Assembly: GCA_964580105.1 (NCBI GenBank) | Contig: CAZOJJ010000005.1 | Location: 33,706 to 97,705, forward strand | DNA length: 64,000 nt | Origin: CAZOJJ01 sp964580105 | GTDB lineage: Bacteria; Bacteroidota; Rhodothermia; Rhodothermales; Rubricoccaceae | Direction of reading: 5' to 3' | In this document: positions 8,049 to 19,007 of the stretch, one piece after another | Layout of the letters: the number at the start of each line of letters is the position of its first letter | Numbering within the stretch: position 1 is the stretch's first letter | The notes under the pieces: model-generated | What the model was told of the DNA's origin: nothing | Databases searched by the model: none | The model's input: the letters and a program-made list of their open reading frames with translations, nothing else | Made by a program: the position numbers and the translations under genes

Positions 8049-9965
8049 ATGGAACTCAAGACGCCCACCGCCGCCTCGGCCCGCCGCGCTGCGGACGACG
8101 CCACGCACGCCCTCATCGAGCAGCTCTCGTCGGAGGTGCGCCGGCCCTTCCCGGGCTCGCGCAAGATCTACGTCGAGGGCAGCCGCCCCGACCTCCGCGT
8201 GCCGATGCGGCTGATCGAGCAGTCGCCGACGCCCGCCAGCTCCGGCGTCGAGGCGAACCCACCGATCCCGGTCTACGACACCTCCGGCCCCTACACCGAC
8301 CCGGAGGCCGAGATCGACCTGCGGCGCGGGCTGCCGAGCGTGCGCGGCGTGTGGATCGAGGAGCGGGGTGATACCGACGTGCTCGACGGGCCCACCTCGG
8401 CGTTCGGCCGGGAGCGGATGACGGACGCCGCCACCGCGCACCTCCGCTTCGGGCACCTCGGCGCCCCGAGGCGGGCGAAGCCGGGCCGGACGGTCACGCA
8501 GCTGCACTACGCGCGGCGCGGCGAGATCACGCCCGAGATGGAGTTCGTCGCCATCCGCGAGAACCAGCGGCTGGAGGCCCTCCGCGAAACGAGCCCCGAG
8601 CTGTTCGCCCAGCACCCCGGCCAGTCGTTCGGCGCGGCCATCCCGCCGGTCATCACACCCGAGTTCGTGCGGGACGAGGTGGCGCGGGGCCGGGCCATCA
8701 TCCCGGCCAACGTCAACCATCCCGAGCTGGAGCCGATGATCATCGGCCGCAACTTCCTCGTCAAGATCAACGCCAACATGGGCAACTCGGCGGTGACTTC
8801 GTCCATCGCGGAGGAGGTCGAGAAGCTGGTCTGGGCCATCCGCTGGGGGGCCGACACCGTCATGGACCTCTCGACGGGCAAGCACATCCACGAGACGCGC
8901 GAGTGGATCCTCCGCAACAGCCCCGTCCCCATCGGCACGGTGCCGATTTACCAGGCGCTGGAGAAGGTCGGCGGCGTGCCCGAGGAGCTCACGTGGGACC
9001 TCTTCCGCGACACCCTCATCGAGCAGGCCGAACAGGGCGTGGACTACTTCACGATCCACGCGGGCGTGCTGCTCCGGTTCGTCCCCCTCACGGCGAAGCG
9101 GCGCACCGGCATCGTCTCGCGCGGCGGCTCGATCATGGCGAAGTGGTGCCTCGCCCACCACCAGGAGAACTTCCTCTACACGCACTGGGACGAGATCTGC
9201 GAGATCATGGCCGCCTACGACGTGAGCTTCTCCATCGGCGACGGCCTCCGGCCCGGCTCCATCGAGGACGCCAACGACGACGCCCAGTTCGCCGAGCTCT
9301 ACGTGCAGGGCGAGCTCACGCGGAAGGCGTGGGCGCACGACGTGCAGGTGATGAACGAGGGGCCGGGGCACGTCCCGATGCACCTCATCCAGGAGAACAT
9401 GCAGAAGCAGCTGGACTGGTGCGGCGAGGCGCCGTTCTACACCCTCGGCCCGCTGACAACCGACGTGGCGCCCGGCTACGACCACATCACGAGTGGCATC
9501 GGCGCCGCGATGATCGGGTGGTTCGGCTGCGCCATGCTCTGCTACGTCACGCCGAAGGAGCACCTCGGCCTCCCCAACCGCGACGACGTGCGCGAGGGCG
9601 TGATCACCTACAAGATCGCCGCCCACGCGGCCGACCTCGCCAAGGGCCACCCCGGCGCGCAGGCGCGGGACAACGCCCTGAGCAAGGCGCGCTTCGAGTT
9701 CCGCTGGGAGGACCAGTTCAACCTCGCGCTCGACCCCGAGCGCGCCCGGAGCTTCCACGACGAGACGCTCCCGAAGGAGAGCGCCAAGGTGGCCCACTTC
9801 TGCTCGATGTGCGGGCCGAAGTTCTGCTCGATGAAGATCACGCAGGACGTCCGCGACTACGCCGCCGCGCACGGCGTCGAGGTCGAGGCGGCGATCCCGG
9901 AGGGGATGCGCGAGAAGGCCCGGGAGTTCGCCGAAGCCGGCGGGGCGTTGTATCGGGAGGTCTAG
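8049..9965 (+). CDS. thiC: Phosphomethylpyrimidine synthase ThiC
   Basis: A 638-residue radical-SAM enzyme converting aminoimidazole ribotide to HMP phosphate for thiamine synthesis; cytosolic. The C-terminal [4Fe-4S] motif CSMCGPKFC is present near residue 581, as in all ThiC proteins. The core ThiC sequences MNEGPGHVPMH (near 436) and GPLTTDVAPGYDHITS (near 468) are intact. Length is typical for the long ThiC form with an N-terminal domain. It is preceded by a TPP riboswitch and followed by a strong hairpin terminator, so it is probably a single-gene unit. No other thi genes lie in the window. Confidence 0.98.
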   Translation: MELKTPTAASARRAADDATHALIEQLSSEVRRPFPGSRKIYVEGSRPDLRVPMRLIEQSPTPASSGVEANPPIPVYDTSGPYTDPEAEIDLRRGLPSVRGVWIEERGDTDVLDGPTSAFGRERMTDAATAHLRFGHLGAPRRAKPGRTVTQLHYARRGEITPEMEFVAIRENQRLEALRETSPELFAQHPGQSFGAAIPPVITPEFVRDEVARGRAIIPANVNHPELEPMIIGRNFLVKINANMGNSAVTSSIAEEVEKLVWAIRWGADTVMDLSTGKHIHETREWILRNSPVPIGTVPIYQALEKVGGVPEELTWDLFRDTLIEQAEQGVDYFTIHAGVLLRFVPLTAKRRTGIVSRGGSIMAKWCLAHHQENFLYTHWDEICEIMAAYDVSFSIGDGLRPGSIEDANDDAQFAELYVQGELTRKAWAHDVQVMNEGPGHVPMHLIQENMQKQLDWCGEAPFYTLGPLTTDVAPGYDHITSGIGAAMIGWFGCAMLCYVTPKEHLGLPNRDDVREGVITYKIAAHAADLAKGHPGAQARDNALSKARFEFRWEDQFNLALDPERARSFHDETLPKESAKVAHFCSMCGPKFCSMKITQDVRDYAAAHGVEVEAAIPEGMREKAREFAEAGGALYREV

Positions 9966-9978
9966 CGGGCGCCCAACG

Positions 9979-10015
9979 AGAAGCCCGGCCTCGGGACCTC
10001 CGAGGCCGGGCTTCT
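9979..10015. terminator. Strong bidirectional hairpin terminator between thiC and hppA
   Basis: A perfect 16-bp stem: AGAAGCCCGGCCTCGG (9979-9994) with its exact reverse complement (10000-10015) around a 5-base loop. It lies between the convergent stops of thiC (9965) and hppA (10038), and reads with a short run of A before and T after the stem, so it can serve both strands. Confidence 0.85.
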
Positions 10016-10037
10016 GCGGTCGAGTTCGTCGGGGGCT

Positions 10038-12167
<2,130 letters not shown>

Positions 12168-12196
12168 GAGTCAGGGGTGAGAGGGGTGGAGAGGGT

Positions 12197-12234
12197 TCTC
12201 GTTAGCGGCTTCCGGTCTCGTTAGCGGCTTCCGG
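12197..12234. repeat. Perfect 19-bp tandem duplication upstream of hppA
   Basis: TCTCGTTAGCGGCTTCCGG occurs at 12197-12215 and 12216-12234 with no mismatch; a third partial GGCTTC(T)G follows. It lies in the 123-base space between hppA and pth. No gene is seen in this spacer. Confidence 0.85.
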
Positions 12235-12290
12235 CTTCTGGGCCTCCTCTGCGCGAGCATCCAGAAACGAGGAACCGGAACACGGGGCGT

Positions 12291-12980
12291 TCAACCCCGA
12301 CGGTTGTGCTGGTTCATGGCGACCGTGAGGCCGTCGCGGACGAAGGTGAGCGCGGCCTCGGCCGCCGCTGCGACGGCCTCCTCGACGGCGGGCCGCTCTT
12401 CCTCCTCGAAGGGGCTGAGCACGTACTGGACCTGCCCGCCGCGCGGGAAGCTATCCCCCACGCCGACGCGGAGGCGGGGAAATTCCGTCGAATTGAGCCG
12501 GTGGATGAGGTCCTGCACGCCGTTGTGGCCGCCGGCGCCGCCCTTCGCGCGCAGCCGGATCGCGCCGACGGGCAGGGCGAGGTCGTCGTAGACGACGAGC
12601 ACGTCGTCGGGCTCCAGGTCGTACCGCTTCATCAGTGCGAGGACGGCCTGCCCGCTCCGGTTCATGAACGTCATCGGCTTGGCCAGCGCCAGCGGGTGGC
12701 CGCGCCAGACGCCCTCGCCCACGAGCGAGCGCGCCGCCTCGGCCTCGACGGCGATGCCCGTCGCCTCGGCCAGCCGGTCGATCACCCGGAAGCCGACGTT
12801 GTGGCGGGTGTCCGCGTAGTCCGGCCCGGGGTTGCCGAGTCCGACCACGAGGCGGGCGGGGCGCACGGCCGGCTCGGCCGGCTCGCCGAAGAAGGGCAGA
12901 AACCGGCGCAGGCCGGAGCGGCGACGGGGGGCGCCGCGCTCCGGCCTGGCGGGGTCGTCGGTCGGGAACGAGGTGGGCAC
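12291..12980 (-). CDS. pth: Peptidyl-tRNA hydrolase
   Basis: Releases peptidyl groups from prematurely dissociated peptidyl-tRNA. The protein is 229 residues against about 190 for most Pth, because of a ~42-residue Arg/Pro-rich N-terminal extension before the family start ARLVVGLGNPG. The catalytic His is in DTRHNVGF near residue 60, and KPMTFMNRSGQAV near 100 and GGAGGHNGVQDLI near 145 are conserved. It follows rplY by 6 bases, and the pair sits in the widely conserved prs-rplY-pth order. The extension has no recognisable domain; the start could alternatively lie further in, but no ATG is closer to the homology. Confidence 0.95.
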   Translation of the reverse strand: MPTSFPTDDPARPERGAPRRRSGLRRFLPFFGEPAEPAVRPARLVVGLGNPGPDYADTRHNVGFRVIDRLAEATGIAVEAEAARSLVGEGVWRGHPLALAKPMTFMNRSGQAVLALMKRYDLEPDDVLVVYDDLALPVGAIRLRAKGGAGGHNGVQDLIHRLNSTEFPRLRVGVGDSFPRGGQVQYVLSPFEEEERPAVEEAVAAAAEAALTFVRDGLTVAMNQHNRRG

Positions 12981-12986
12981 GGGGGC

Positions 12987-13631
12987 TCAGCCCTCGGTCT
13001 CGTCGCCGCCTTCCTCGGGGGCTTCCTCGGCGAGGCCCTCGTCGCCCGGCTCGGCCGCGAGGAGGTCCTCCTCGGGCTCGACCTCGACGCGCGGGGCCGT
13101 GATGGTCACGATGGTGCGGGCCTCGTCCGTGAGGATCTCGACGGCATCGCCGAGGTCGAGGTCGGAGACGTGGAGGGCGTCGCCCATCTCCATGGTGGAG
13201 ATGTCGATGGTGACGTGGCCCGGGATGTCCTTCGGGAGGCACCGGATCTCGATCTCGTGGAGCGGCTGCGAGAGCACGCCGCCGGCCTTGACGCCCGGCG
13301 CGGTGCCCTCGACGTGGATCGGGACCGTCATCGTGATGGCCTCGCCCGCCGTGAGCGCCTGGAAGTCGACGTGGATCGGGAGGTCGGTGACGGGGTGGTA
13401 GTCCACCGTCTTGAGGATGGCCTCGTAGGCCTCGCCGTCCACCGACACCGCGACGCGGTACGTCTCGGTGGTGTGGATGAGCGGGCGGAGGTCGAGCGCC
13501 TCGACGGCGAAGTGGACCGGGGCGGTGCGGTGCCCGTAGAGGACGCACGGCACGAGGCCGTCGCGGCGTACGGCCTTGGCGGCCTTCTTGCCGGTTTCGC
13601 GCGGCTGGGCGTGGAGGGTGAGGGTCTGCAT
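12987..13631 (-). CDS. rplY: 50S ribosomal protein L25/general stress protein Ctc
   Basis: A 214-residue two-domain (TL5/Ctc type) 5S-rRNA-binding ribosomal protein. The N-terminal L25 domain spans residues 1-90 (ETGKKAAKAVRRDGLVPCVLYG near 12), the C-terminal beta domain ends near 185, and the last 30 residues are strongly acidic (GDEGLAEEAPEEGGDETEG). It is co-directional with prs upstream and pth downstream. The leader contains the word AACCTG twice within 25 bases before the ATG, similar in style to other repeat-bearing leaders here. Confidence 0.95.
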   Translation of the reverse strand: MQTLTLHAQPRETGKKAAKAVRRDGLVPCVLYGHRTAPVHFAVEALDLRPLIHTTETYRVAVSVDGEAYEAILKTVDYHPVTDLPIHVDFQALTAGEAITMTVPIHVEGTAPGVKAGGVLSQPLHEIEIRCLPKDIPGHVTIDISTMEMGDALHVSDLDLGDAVEILTDEARTIVTITAPRVEVEPEEDLLAAEPGDEGLAEEAPEEGGDETEG

Positions 13632-13701
13632 GGGGGTCGTTCAGGTTTGCGGTTGCAGGTTACAGCCCCTCCGGGGGGGCGATGCAACCCCAACCCTGTC
13701 A

Positions 13702-14646
13702 CTATTCGACGAATAGCGTCGAGATCGACTCGTCGGCGTAGATGCGGTGGATGGCGTCGGCGAAGAGCGGGGCGACGGAGATCACCTCGATCTTGCCGCT
13801 GGTCTGGCGGAGCGGGATGGTGTCCGTGACGACCATGCGGCTGAGCGGGCTCGCCTCGATGCGCTCGACGGCGGGGCCGGAGAGGAGGGCGTGGGTGCAG
13901 AAGGCCTGCACGTCGAGCGCGCCGGCCTCCTTGAGCGCGACGGCGGCCGAGGCCAGCGTGCCGGCCGTGTCGCACATGTCGTCAATGAGGAGGCAGTTGC
14001 GGCCCTCGATCTCACCGATGATGTTCATCACCTCGGCCACGTTGGCCTTCGGCCGCCGCTTGTCGATGAGCGCGAGGTCGGCACGGAGGCGCTTGGCGTA
14101 GGCGCGGGCCACCTTCGAGGCGCCCACGTCCGGCGCGACGACGACGAGGTTGTCCATCGGCATCTTGGCGAAGTGCTCCTCGAAGACGGCCGAGCCGTAG
14201 AGGTGGTCCACCGGAACGTCGAAGAAGCCCTGGATCTGGGCGGCGTGGAGGTCCATCGTGAGCACGCGCTCGACGCCGGCCTGCTCCAGCATCTGCGCGA
14301 GCATCCGCGCGGCGATGGAGACGCGGGGCTGGTCCTTCCGGTCCTGCCGCGCGTAGCCGAAGTACGGAATGACGGCCGTGATGCGCGCCGCGCTGGCCCG
14401 GCGGGCCGCGTCGATCATCAGGAACAGCTCCATCCAGTGATCCGCCGGCGGCGGCGTGGACTGGATGATGAACAGGTCCGTGCCCCGGATGGACTCCTCG
14501 TAGCGGACGTAGATCTCGCCGTCGGCGAAGTTCTTCAGCGTCACGTGCCCGAGCGGCCACTCGGCGTGCTCGGCGATGGCGCGCGCCAGGGCCGGGTTGC
14601 TGCGCCCGGCGAAGAGCGTGATGGGCAGGTCGTTTCGCACGAGCAT
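13702..14646 (-). CDS. prs: Ribose-phosphate pyrophosphokinase
   Basis: Makes PRPP from ribose 5-phosphate and ATP for nucleotide, His and Trp synthesis. The product from the ATG at 14646 is 314 residues, the usual class I length. Visible motifs are the flexible-loop region YARQDRKDQPRVSIAARM near residue 93, DLHAAQIQGFF near 128, and the PRPP-binding loop LLIDDMCDTAGTL near 216. The frame is open further upstream across the tRNA gene, but homology begins at MLVRNDLPITLFAG. Gene order tRNA-Gln, prs, rplY, pth on the minus strand suggests one transcription unit. Confidence 0.97.
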   Translation of the reverse strand: MLVRNDLPITLFAGRSNPALARAIAEHAEWPLGHVTLKNFADGEIYVRYEESIRGTDLFIIQSTPPPADHWMELFLMIDAARRASAARITAVIPYFGYARQDRKDQPRVSIAARMLAQMLEQAGVERVLTMDLHAAQIQGFFDVPVDHLYGSAVFEEHFAKMPMDNLVVVAPDVGASKVARAYAKRLRADLALIDKRRPKANVAEVMNIIGEIEGRNCLLIDDMCDTAGTLASAAVALKEAGALDVQAFCTHALLSGPAVERIEASPLSRMVVTDTIPLRQTSGKIEVISVAPLFADAIHRIYADESISTLFVE

Positions 14647-14717
14647 GAGGCGGACGGCGTGGAGGAGCGAAGGGCGGGACGAGCGGAAACGGCCGCTCAC
14701 CTCGTCGCGACAGAGGC

Positions 14718-14789
14718 TGCCCGGGGAGGGCTCGAACCTCCAACCCCCACATCCAAAGTGTGGTGCTCTGCCAATTGAGCTACCGGGCA
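14718..14789 (-). tRNA. tRNA-Gln (anticodon TTG)
   Basis: A 72-base cloverleaf on the minus strand. The acceptor arms TGCCCGG and CCGGGCA pair over 7 bp. The D-arm contains AGCTCAATTGGCAGAGC, the anticodon loop CTTTGGA gives TTG (UUG), and the T-arm contains GGTTCGAGCCC. CCA is not encoded. It lies 71 bases upstream of prs on the same strand. Confidence 0.96.
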
Positions 14790-14791
14790 GT

Positions 14792-14807
14792 CGGTGCCGC
14801 GGCACCG
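14792..14807. repeat. Perfect 16-bp palindrome next to the tRNA-Gln 5' end
   Basis: CGGTGCCGCGGCACCG is self-complementary and begins 3 bases upstream of the tRNA 5' end. A TATTTTTTCG stretch on the minus strand near 14835 could be the promoter. The rest of the 265-base interval to 15053 shows no gene. Confidence 0.6.
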
Positions 14808-15053
14808 GACGGGCCGATGGCGACGGCAGAGACCCGAAAAAATACCGGCCCGGCAGTGGCGGAGTCAACGCGGGCGGGCCCGCCCGCCGCCGCCCGTGCC
14901 GGCCCGGAACGCGCGAACCCGGTGCGCATTGGACGAAATCGCGCCGGAGCGGGCGGGCGGGCACCTCGCTGCCGTACCCTCCGGCGTCCCCTCTCCCGCT
15001 GCCCACCTCGGCCTCCCCGTTTCTTGCCCGGCTTTTCATCGCCGGAAGCGTTC

Positions 15054-15914
15054 ATGCCCCTCGACTCCACGCCCTCGCCGGACGAACGCGACGCCATCGG
15101 CGTCTTGGGCGGCCTCGGGCCCTACGCCGGCCTCGACCTCGTCCGCGCCCTCTTCGACGAGACGCTCGCCGAGGCGGACCAGGAGCACCTCCCCGTCGCG
15201 CTCCTCTCCTACCCGGGCCGCATACCCGACCGGAGCACGTGGATCGCAAACCCGGAGGGCGCTCCGAACCCCGTCCCGGCGATGACCGAGATCCTTCGCC
15301 GCCTCGACGACGCCGGCTGCGTGGTGGCGGGCATCCCGTGCAACACGGCGCACGCCCCCGTCCTCTTCGACCGGCTCGTGGAGGCGCTGGAGCGGGAGGG
15401 CCGCCGCCTCCGCCTCGTCCACATCGTGGACGCCATCGTGGAGGCCATCGCCCTGCGCGCACCCGAGGCGCAGACCGTCGGCGTGCTGGCGACGAACTCG
15501 TCCATCGAGACGCGCATCCACCAGATCGGCCTGGAGAACGCCGGGCTGGAGGCCATCGCGCCGGATGCCTACATCCAGGCCCAGGTGCAGGCCTCGATCT
15601 TCGACCGCGCCTGGGGGCTCAAGGCCCGCAGCAACCCGCCCACGGAGCACGCCCGCGAGGTGCTCGTGCGCGCCATCCACCACCTCCGCGAGCGCGGCGC
15701 CGACGCCGTCGTCCTGGGCTGCACCGAGCTTCCGCTGGCCGTGCCCGAGCCGTTCCTCGCCGGCGTCCCGCTCATCAACTCGACCCGCGCGCTCTCCCGT
15801 GCGCTGATCCGCGCTTCGCACCCGGAGAAGCTCCGCCCGCTGGCCGACAGCCTCGCCGCCGCCCGCGCGCTCGCCGACGCCCTGCGCCCGGCGCCGGGCC
15901 CGTCCGTCGCGTGA
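15054..15914 (+). CDS. Aspartate/glutamate racemase family protein
   Basis: A 286-residue PLP-independent amino-acid racemase with the two-Cys mechanism. Both catalytic cysteines are readable, in GIPCNTAH near residue 98 and LGCTEL near 221. The N-terminus has the family glycine motif GVLGGLGPYAG. The closest class by eye is aspartate racemase (YgeA/RacD type) rather than MurI, because it lacks the MurI DSGxGG start. D-aspartate could serve cell-wall peptides, but the substrate is not determined. ATG 15054 was chosen where homology begins; the frame is open far upstream. Confidence 0.88.
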   Translation: MPLDSTPSPDERDAIGVLGGLGPYAGLDLVRALFDETLAEADQEHLPVALLSYPGRIPDRSTWIANPEGAPNPVPAMTEILRRLDDAGCVVAGIPCNTAHAPVLFDRLVEALEREGRRLRLVHIVDAIVEAIALRAPEAQTVGVLATNSSIETRIHQIGLENAGLEAIAPDAYIQAQVQASIFDRAWGLKARSNPPTEHAREVLVRAIHHLRERGADAVVLGCTELPLAVPEPFLAGVPLINSTRALSRALIRASHPEKLRPLADSLAAARALADALRPAPGPSVA

Positions 15915-15993
15915 AGCCTTCGCCCGGCTGCGCCACGGCCTCGTTCTTGGCGTATTATCAGGCCGTTTGTCGGATGAGGCCGCGAGCTCTCGC

Positions 15994-16818
15994 ATGATGG
16001 AAACGATCGTGGAGCCCCTGCCGGAGGGGCCGGTGCCGGAGGAACTCGTGGCGCGCGTGGCGCGCGAGCGGGAGGCCCACACGGAGCGGGACGTGCTGGC
16101 GGAGAGCTACCGGCTCAAGGCCCGGTTCGCGCACATCCTCACCTACCCGTCGCGGCAGCGCCTCTTCGGCCGCCTCGGCGAGGCCGTGGCCGAGGTGGAC
16201 GGCCTGACGGTGCTCGACTACGGGTGCGGGCGCGGCGAGCAGAGCCTCGACCTCCTCGCCCACGGGGCCGCCGTCCACGGCATCGACATCTCGCCGGTCT
16301 ACGTGGCCGACGCCGCCTCGGCGGCCCGCGCGGCGGGCTACCCGGCCGGCCGGTTCGACTTCCGCGTCATGGACGCCCACGCCCTCGACTTCCCCGACGG
16401 CGCGTTCGACCTCGTCATCGGGCGCGGCATCCTCCACCACCTCGACCCCGACGTCGCCCTCGCCGAGATCCACCGCGTCCTCAAGCCCGGCGGCCGGGTG
16501 CTCCTCCAGGAGCCCCTCGCCGACCACCCGCTCCTCAAGCTCTTCCGGCTCCTGACGCCCCACGCGCGCACCGAAGACGAGGCGCCCTTCACCGGCCGCG
16601 ACCTCCGCCGCCTCGCCGACTCCGACCGCTGGGATACCGACCTCGCCTTCTGCGGGATCGTTGCGGCCCCCGCGGCCATGCTCACCTCGGTGCTCCTCCC
16701 CCACCGGCCCGACAACGCGCTCCTCCGCCTCGCCGACCGCGTGGAGGGCTGGCTGCACCGCCGAGGCTGGCTCTCGGCCTGGAACCAGTACGTCCTCTTC
16801 GACATGCGCAAGCGCTGA
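15994..16818 (+). CDS. Class I SAM-dependent methyltransferase
   Basis: A 274-residue cytosolic methyltransferase (type 11). Motif I VLDYGCGRGEQ lies near residue 72, followed by the acidic residue of HGIDISP near 92, DAHALDFPDGAFDLVIGRGILHH around 127-148, and LKPGGRVLLQEP near 165. The substrate is unknown. A TTG at 15967 is in frame, but paired ATG codons at 15994/15997 are preferred. It ends 23 bases before a polyprenyl sugar-phosphate transferase and two glycan genes, so methylation of a glycan or lipid intermediate is a reasonable guess only. Confidence 0.82.
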   Translation: MMETIVEPLPEGPVPEELVARVAREREAHTERDVLAESYRLKARFAHILTYPSRQRLFGRLGEAVAEVDGLTVLDYGCGRGEQSLDLLAHGAAVHGIDISPVYVADAASAARAAGYPAGRFDFRVMDAHALDFPDGAFDLVIGRGILHHLDPDVALAEIHRVLKPGGRVLLQEPLADHPLLKLFRLLTPHARTEDEAPFTGRDLRRLADSDRWDTDLAFCGIVAAPAAMLTSVLLPHRPDNALLRLADRVEGWLHRRGWLSAWNQYVLFDMRKR

Positions 16819-16841
16819 GGGCGCCCGCCCCGGCCCGACCG

Positions 16842-18284
16842 ATGCTGAAGGAACGAAGCCTCCTGCTCCAGCGCACCCTCTTCGTCGTCGACCTCGTGCT
16901 CATCGCGGCGGCGTGGGTGCTGGCCTGGACGATCCGGTTCGAGGTGCTCACCCCGCCGGCGTGGGTGCCGCTGACGACGTACCTCAACTTCCTCCCGGCC
17001 GTGCTCGTCCTCTGGAGCGCGGTCTTCCTGCTCTCGGGGCTCTACCAGACGCGGCGCGCGCAGCGCCTCCCCCTCGTCATCTACGCCGTCGGGCGGGCCG
17101 TCGTCCTCGGCCTCCTCATCTCCGTCGCGGCGACGTTCTTCTACCGCGCGTTCTCGTTCTCGCGGCTGCACATGCTGCTGTTCGGGGGGATCAGCTCGCT
17201 GCTGCTGGCGGGGCTCCGCGTGAGCCTCTACGCGGCGCTGCGGCGGGCCCGCCAGCAGGGGAAGAACCTCCGGCGCGTGCTGATCGTCGGGGCCGGAAAG
17301 GCCGGGCAGCGCCTCGCGCGGGCGTTCCGGCAGTACCCGTGGATGGGGTTCGACGTCGTCGGCTTCCTCGACGACCGGGGCCCGGAGGTCCAGGCCGAGC
17401 CCGCCGATTCCCTCTACCCCAGCGCGACGCTACGCCCGCCCTCCATCCTCGGCCGCGTGGATGAGATCGCCGAGGTCATGGACGCGCTGGCCCGGACGGG
17501 CCGGCAGGTGGACCTCGTCTACGCCGCGCTGCCCCTCGCTGCGGCGGACAAGATCGAGGAGGTGGCCGAGGCGTGCGCCGTCCGCACGGCTCACATGTGC
17601 CTCGTGCCGGACCTCTTCCACCTCGACCTCCTCCTCAACAGCCGCGTCTCGGACGTGGACGGCCTGCCCGTCATCCACCTCCTCGACGAGGCGCCCTTCG
17701 ACATCCGCCGCGTCGTCAAGCGCATCATCGACGTGGCGTTCTCGGCGCTCGTGCTGCTGGTGCTGAGCCCGCTGCTGCTCGTGATCGCCCTCGCCGTCAA
17801 GCTGTCGTCGCCCGGGCCGGTGTTCTACCGGCAGGAGCGGATGGGCCTCAACGGCCAGACGTTCAGCATGCTCAAGTTCCGCTCGATGCCCACCGACGCC
17901 GAGGCAGCCACGGGCGCGGTGTGGGCCCGGCCGGGCGAGCAGCGCGCCACCCGCGTGGGCGCCTTCCTCCGCAAGACGAGCCTCGACGAGCTGCCCCAGT
18001 TCATCAACGTCCTCCGGGGCGACATGTCGGTCGTGGGCCCGAGGCCGGAGCGGCCGGTCTTCATCGAGCACTTCCGGCACGACATCCCCGGCTACATGCT
18101 CCGCCACAAGATGAAGGCGGGCATCACCGGCTGGGCGCAGGTCCACGGCTGGCGCGGCAACACGAGCCTGGAGAAGCGGATCGAGTACGACCTGTACTAC
18201 ATCCAGAACTGGAGCCTGTGGCTCGACCTCAAGATCATGGCGATGACGCCGTTCAAGGGGCTCGTCCACGAGAACGCGTACTGA
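16842..18284 (+). CDS. Undecaprenyl-phosphate sugar phosphotransferase (WbaP/WcaJ type)
   Basis: A 480-residue membrane enzyme that transfers a sugar 1-phosphate from UDP-sugar to undecaprenyl phosphate, initiating exopolysaccharide or O-antigen repeat synthesis. It has four hydrophobic segments in residues ~12-130, a CoA-binding-like Rossmann domain (RRVLIVGAGKAGQRLARAF near 145), another membrane segment near 300 (ALVLLVLSPLLLVIALAV), and the catalytic bac_transf domain with FYRQERMGLNGQTFSMLKFR near 327 and DMSVVGPRPERP near 395. The start ATG 16842 has no upstream homology. The next glycosyltransferase begins at the very next base. Confidence 0.93.
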   Translation: MLKERSLLLQRTLFVVDLVLIAAAWVLAWTIRFEVLTPPAWVPLTTYLNFLPAVLVLWSAVFLLSGLYQTRRAQRLPLVIYAVGRAVVLGLLISVAATFFYRAFSFSRLHMLLFGGISSLLLAGLRVSLYAALRRARQQGKNLRRVLIVGAGKAGQRLARAFRQYPWMGFDVVGFLDDRGPEVQAEPADSLYPSATLRPPSILGRVDEIAEVMDALARTGRQVDLVYAALPLAAADKIEEVAEACAVRTAHMCLVPDLFHLDLLLNSRVSDVDGLPVIHLLDEAPFDIRRVVKRIIDVAFSALVLLVLSPLLLVIALAVKLSSPGPVFYRQERMGLNGQTFSMLKFRSMPTDAEAATGAVWARPGEQRATRVGAFLRKTSLDELPQFINVLRGDMSVVGPRPERPVFIEHFRHDIPGYMLRHKMKAGITGWAQVHGWRGNTSLEKRIEYDLYYIQNWSLWLDLKIMAMTPFKGLVHENAY

Positions 18285-18923
18285 GTGGACCGCGTCACCG
18301 CCGTCATCGTCAACTACGGCACGCCGGACCTGACGAGGGCGGCGGCGTGGTCCCTGCGAAGCCACTACCCGGCGCTACCCGTGCTCCTCGTGGACAACGC
18401 CTCCCCGGACGACTCCCGCGTCCGCCTCGAGGCGCTGGTCGAGGAGCTCGGCGCGGCGTCGCTGCTGACGCCCGGCGCCAACCTCCACCACGGCCCGGGC
18501 CTCGACGTCGCAATCCGGCAGGCCACGACCGACTGGGTGCTCACGGTGGACTCCGACTGCGTCCTCTACCGGGGCGGCGTCCTGGAGCGGATGCTCGACA
18601 CGGCCAGGGCGCAGGACGCCTACATGGTCGGCCGGCTCCACCGCGTGGACGACGACGGGTTCGACGGCGGGCCGCACCCGTACGTCCACCCCAAGTTCGC
18701 GCTCGTAGACCGGGCGGCGTACGCCACGCTGCCGCCGTTCGAGAAGCACGGCGCCCCGTGCCTGGCCAACGAGCGCGCGGCGGCCCAGCGCGGCCTTGCA
18801 CTGGCCGACTTCCCCGTGTCGGACTGGGTGCTGCACCTCGGTGAGGGGACGGTCCGGCGATACGGGTACGGCCTCGGCATACGGAGCCGGCTGTCGAGGC
18901 TGAAGCGACTGCTGCGGCGGTAG
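18285..18923 (+). CDS. GT2-type glycosyltransferase
   Basis: A 212-residue GT-A glycosyltransferase starting with GTG immediately after the TGA of the sugar phosphotransferase (zero spacing), so translation is probably coupled. The N-terminus is TAVIVNYGTPDL, and the metal-binding DxD-type motif is TVDSDCVL near residue 87. It is shorter than most GT2 enzymes and lacks a membrane segment; the C-terminus is strongly basic (LSRLKRLLRR), which could associate with the membrane. It likely extends the lipid-linked sugar made by the upstream enzyme (inference). Confidence 0.82.
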   Translation: MDRVTAVIVNYGTPDLTRAAAWSLRSHYPALPVLLVDNASPDDSRVRLEALVEELGAASLLTPGANLHHGPGLDVAIRQATTDWVLTVDSDCVLYRGGVLERMLDTARAQDAYMVGRLHRVDDDGFDGGPHPYVHPKFALVDRAAYATLPPFEKHGAPCLANERAAAQRGLALADFPVSDWVLHLGEGTVRRYGYGLGIRSRLSRLKRLLRR

Positions 18924-18979
18924 CCGTCCGGCGCGGCGTGTTTCGCCCCGAGTTCGTCCGCCTCGGGCATCGCGTGCGG

Positions 18980-18987
18980 TAGGTTTG
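18980..18987 (+). promoter_or_regulatory. -7 box TAGGTTTG
   Basis: An exact match to TAnnTTTG, 20 bases before the ATG at 19008 of the ABC-F gene. TTCG at 18953-18956 is a possible -33 element with a spacer of about 23 bases, longer than usual. Confidence 0.6.
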
Positions 18988-19007
18988 CGGCGCTGAACGC
19001 GCCTCCC

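Noticed and set aside
15967..15993. TTG at 15967 as the methyltransferase start
   Set aside because: Two adjacent ATG codons nine codons later are better starts, and no homology is lost.
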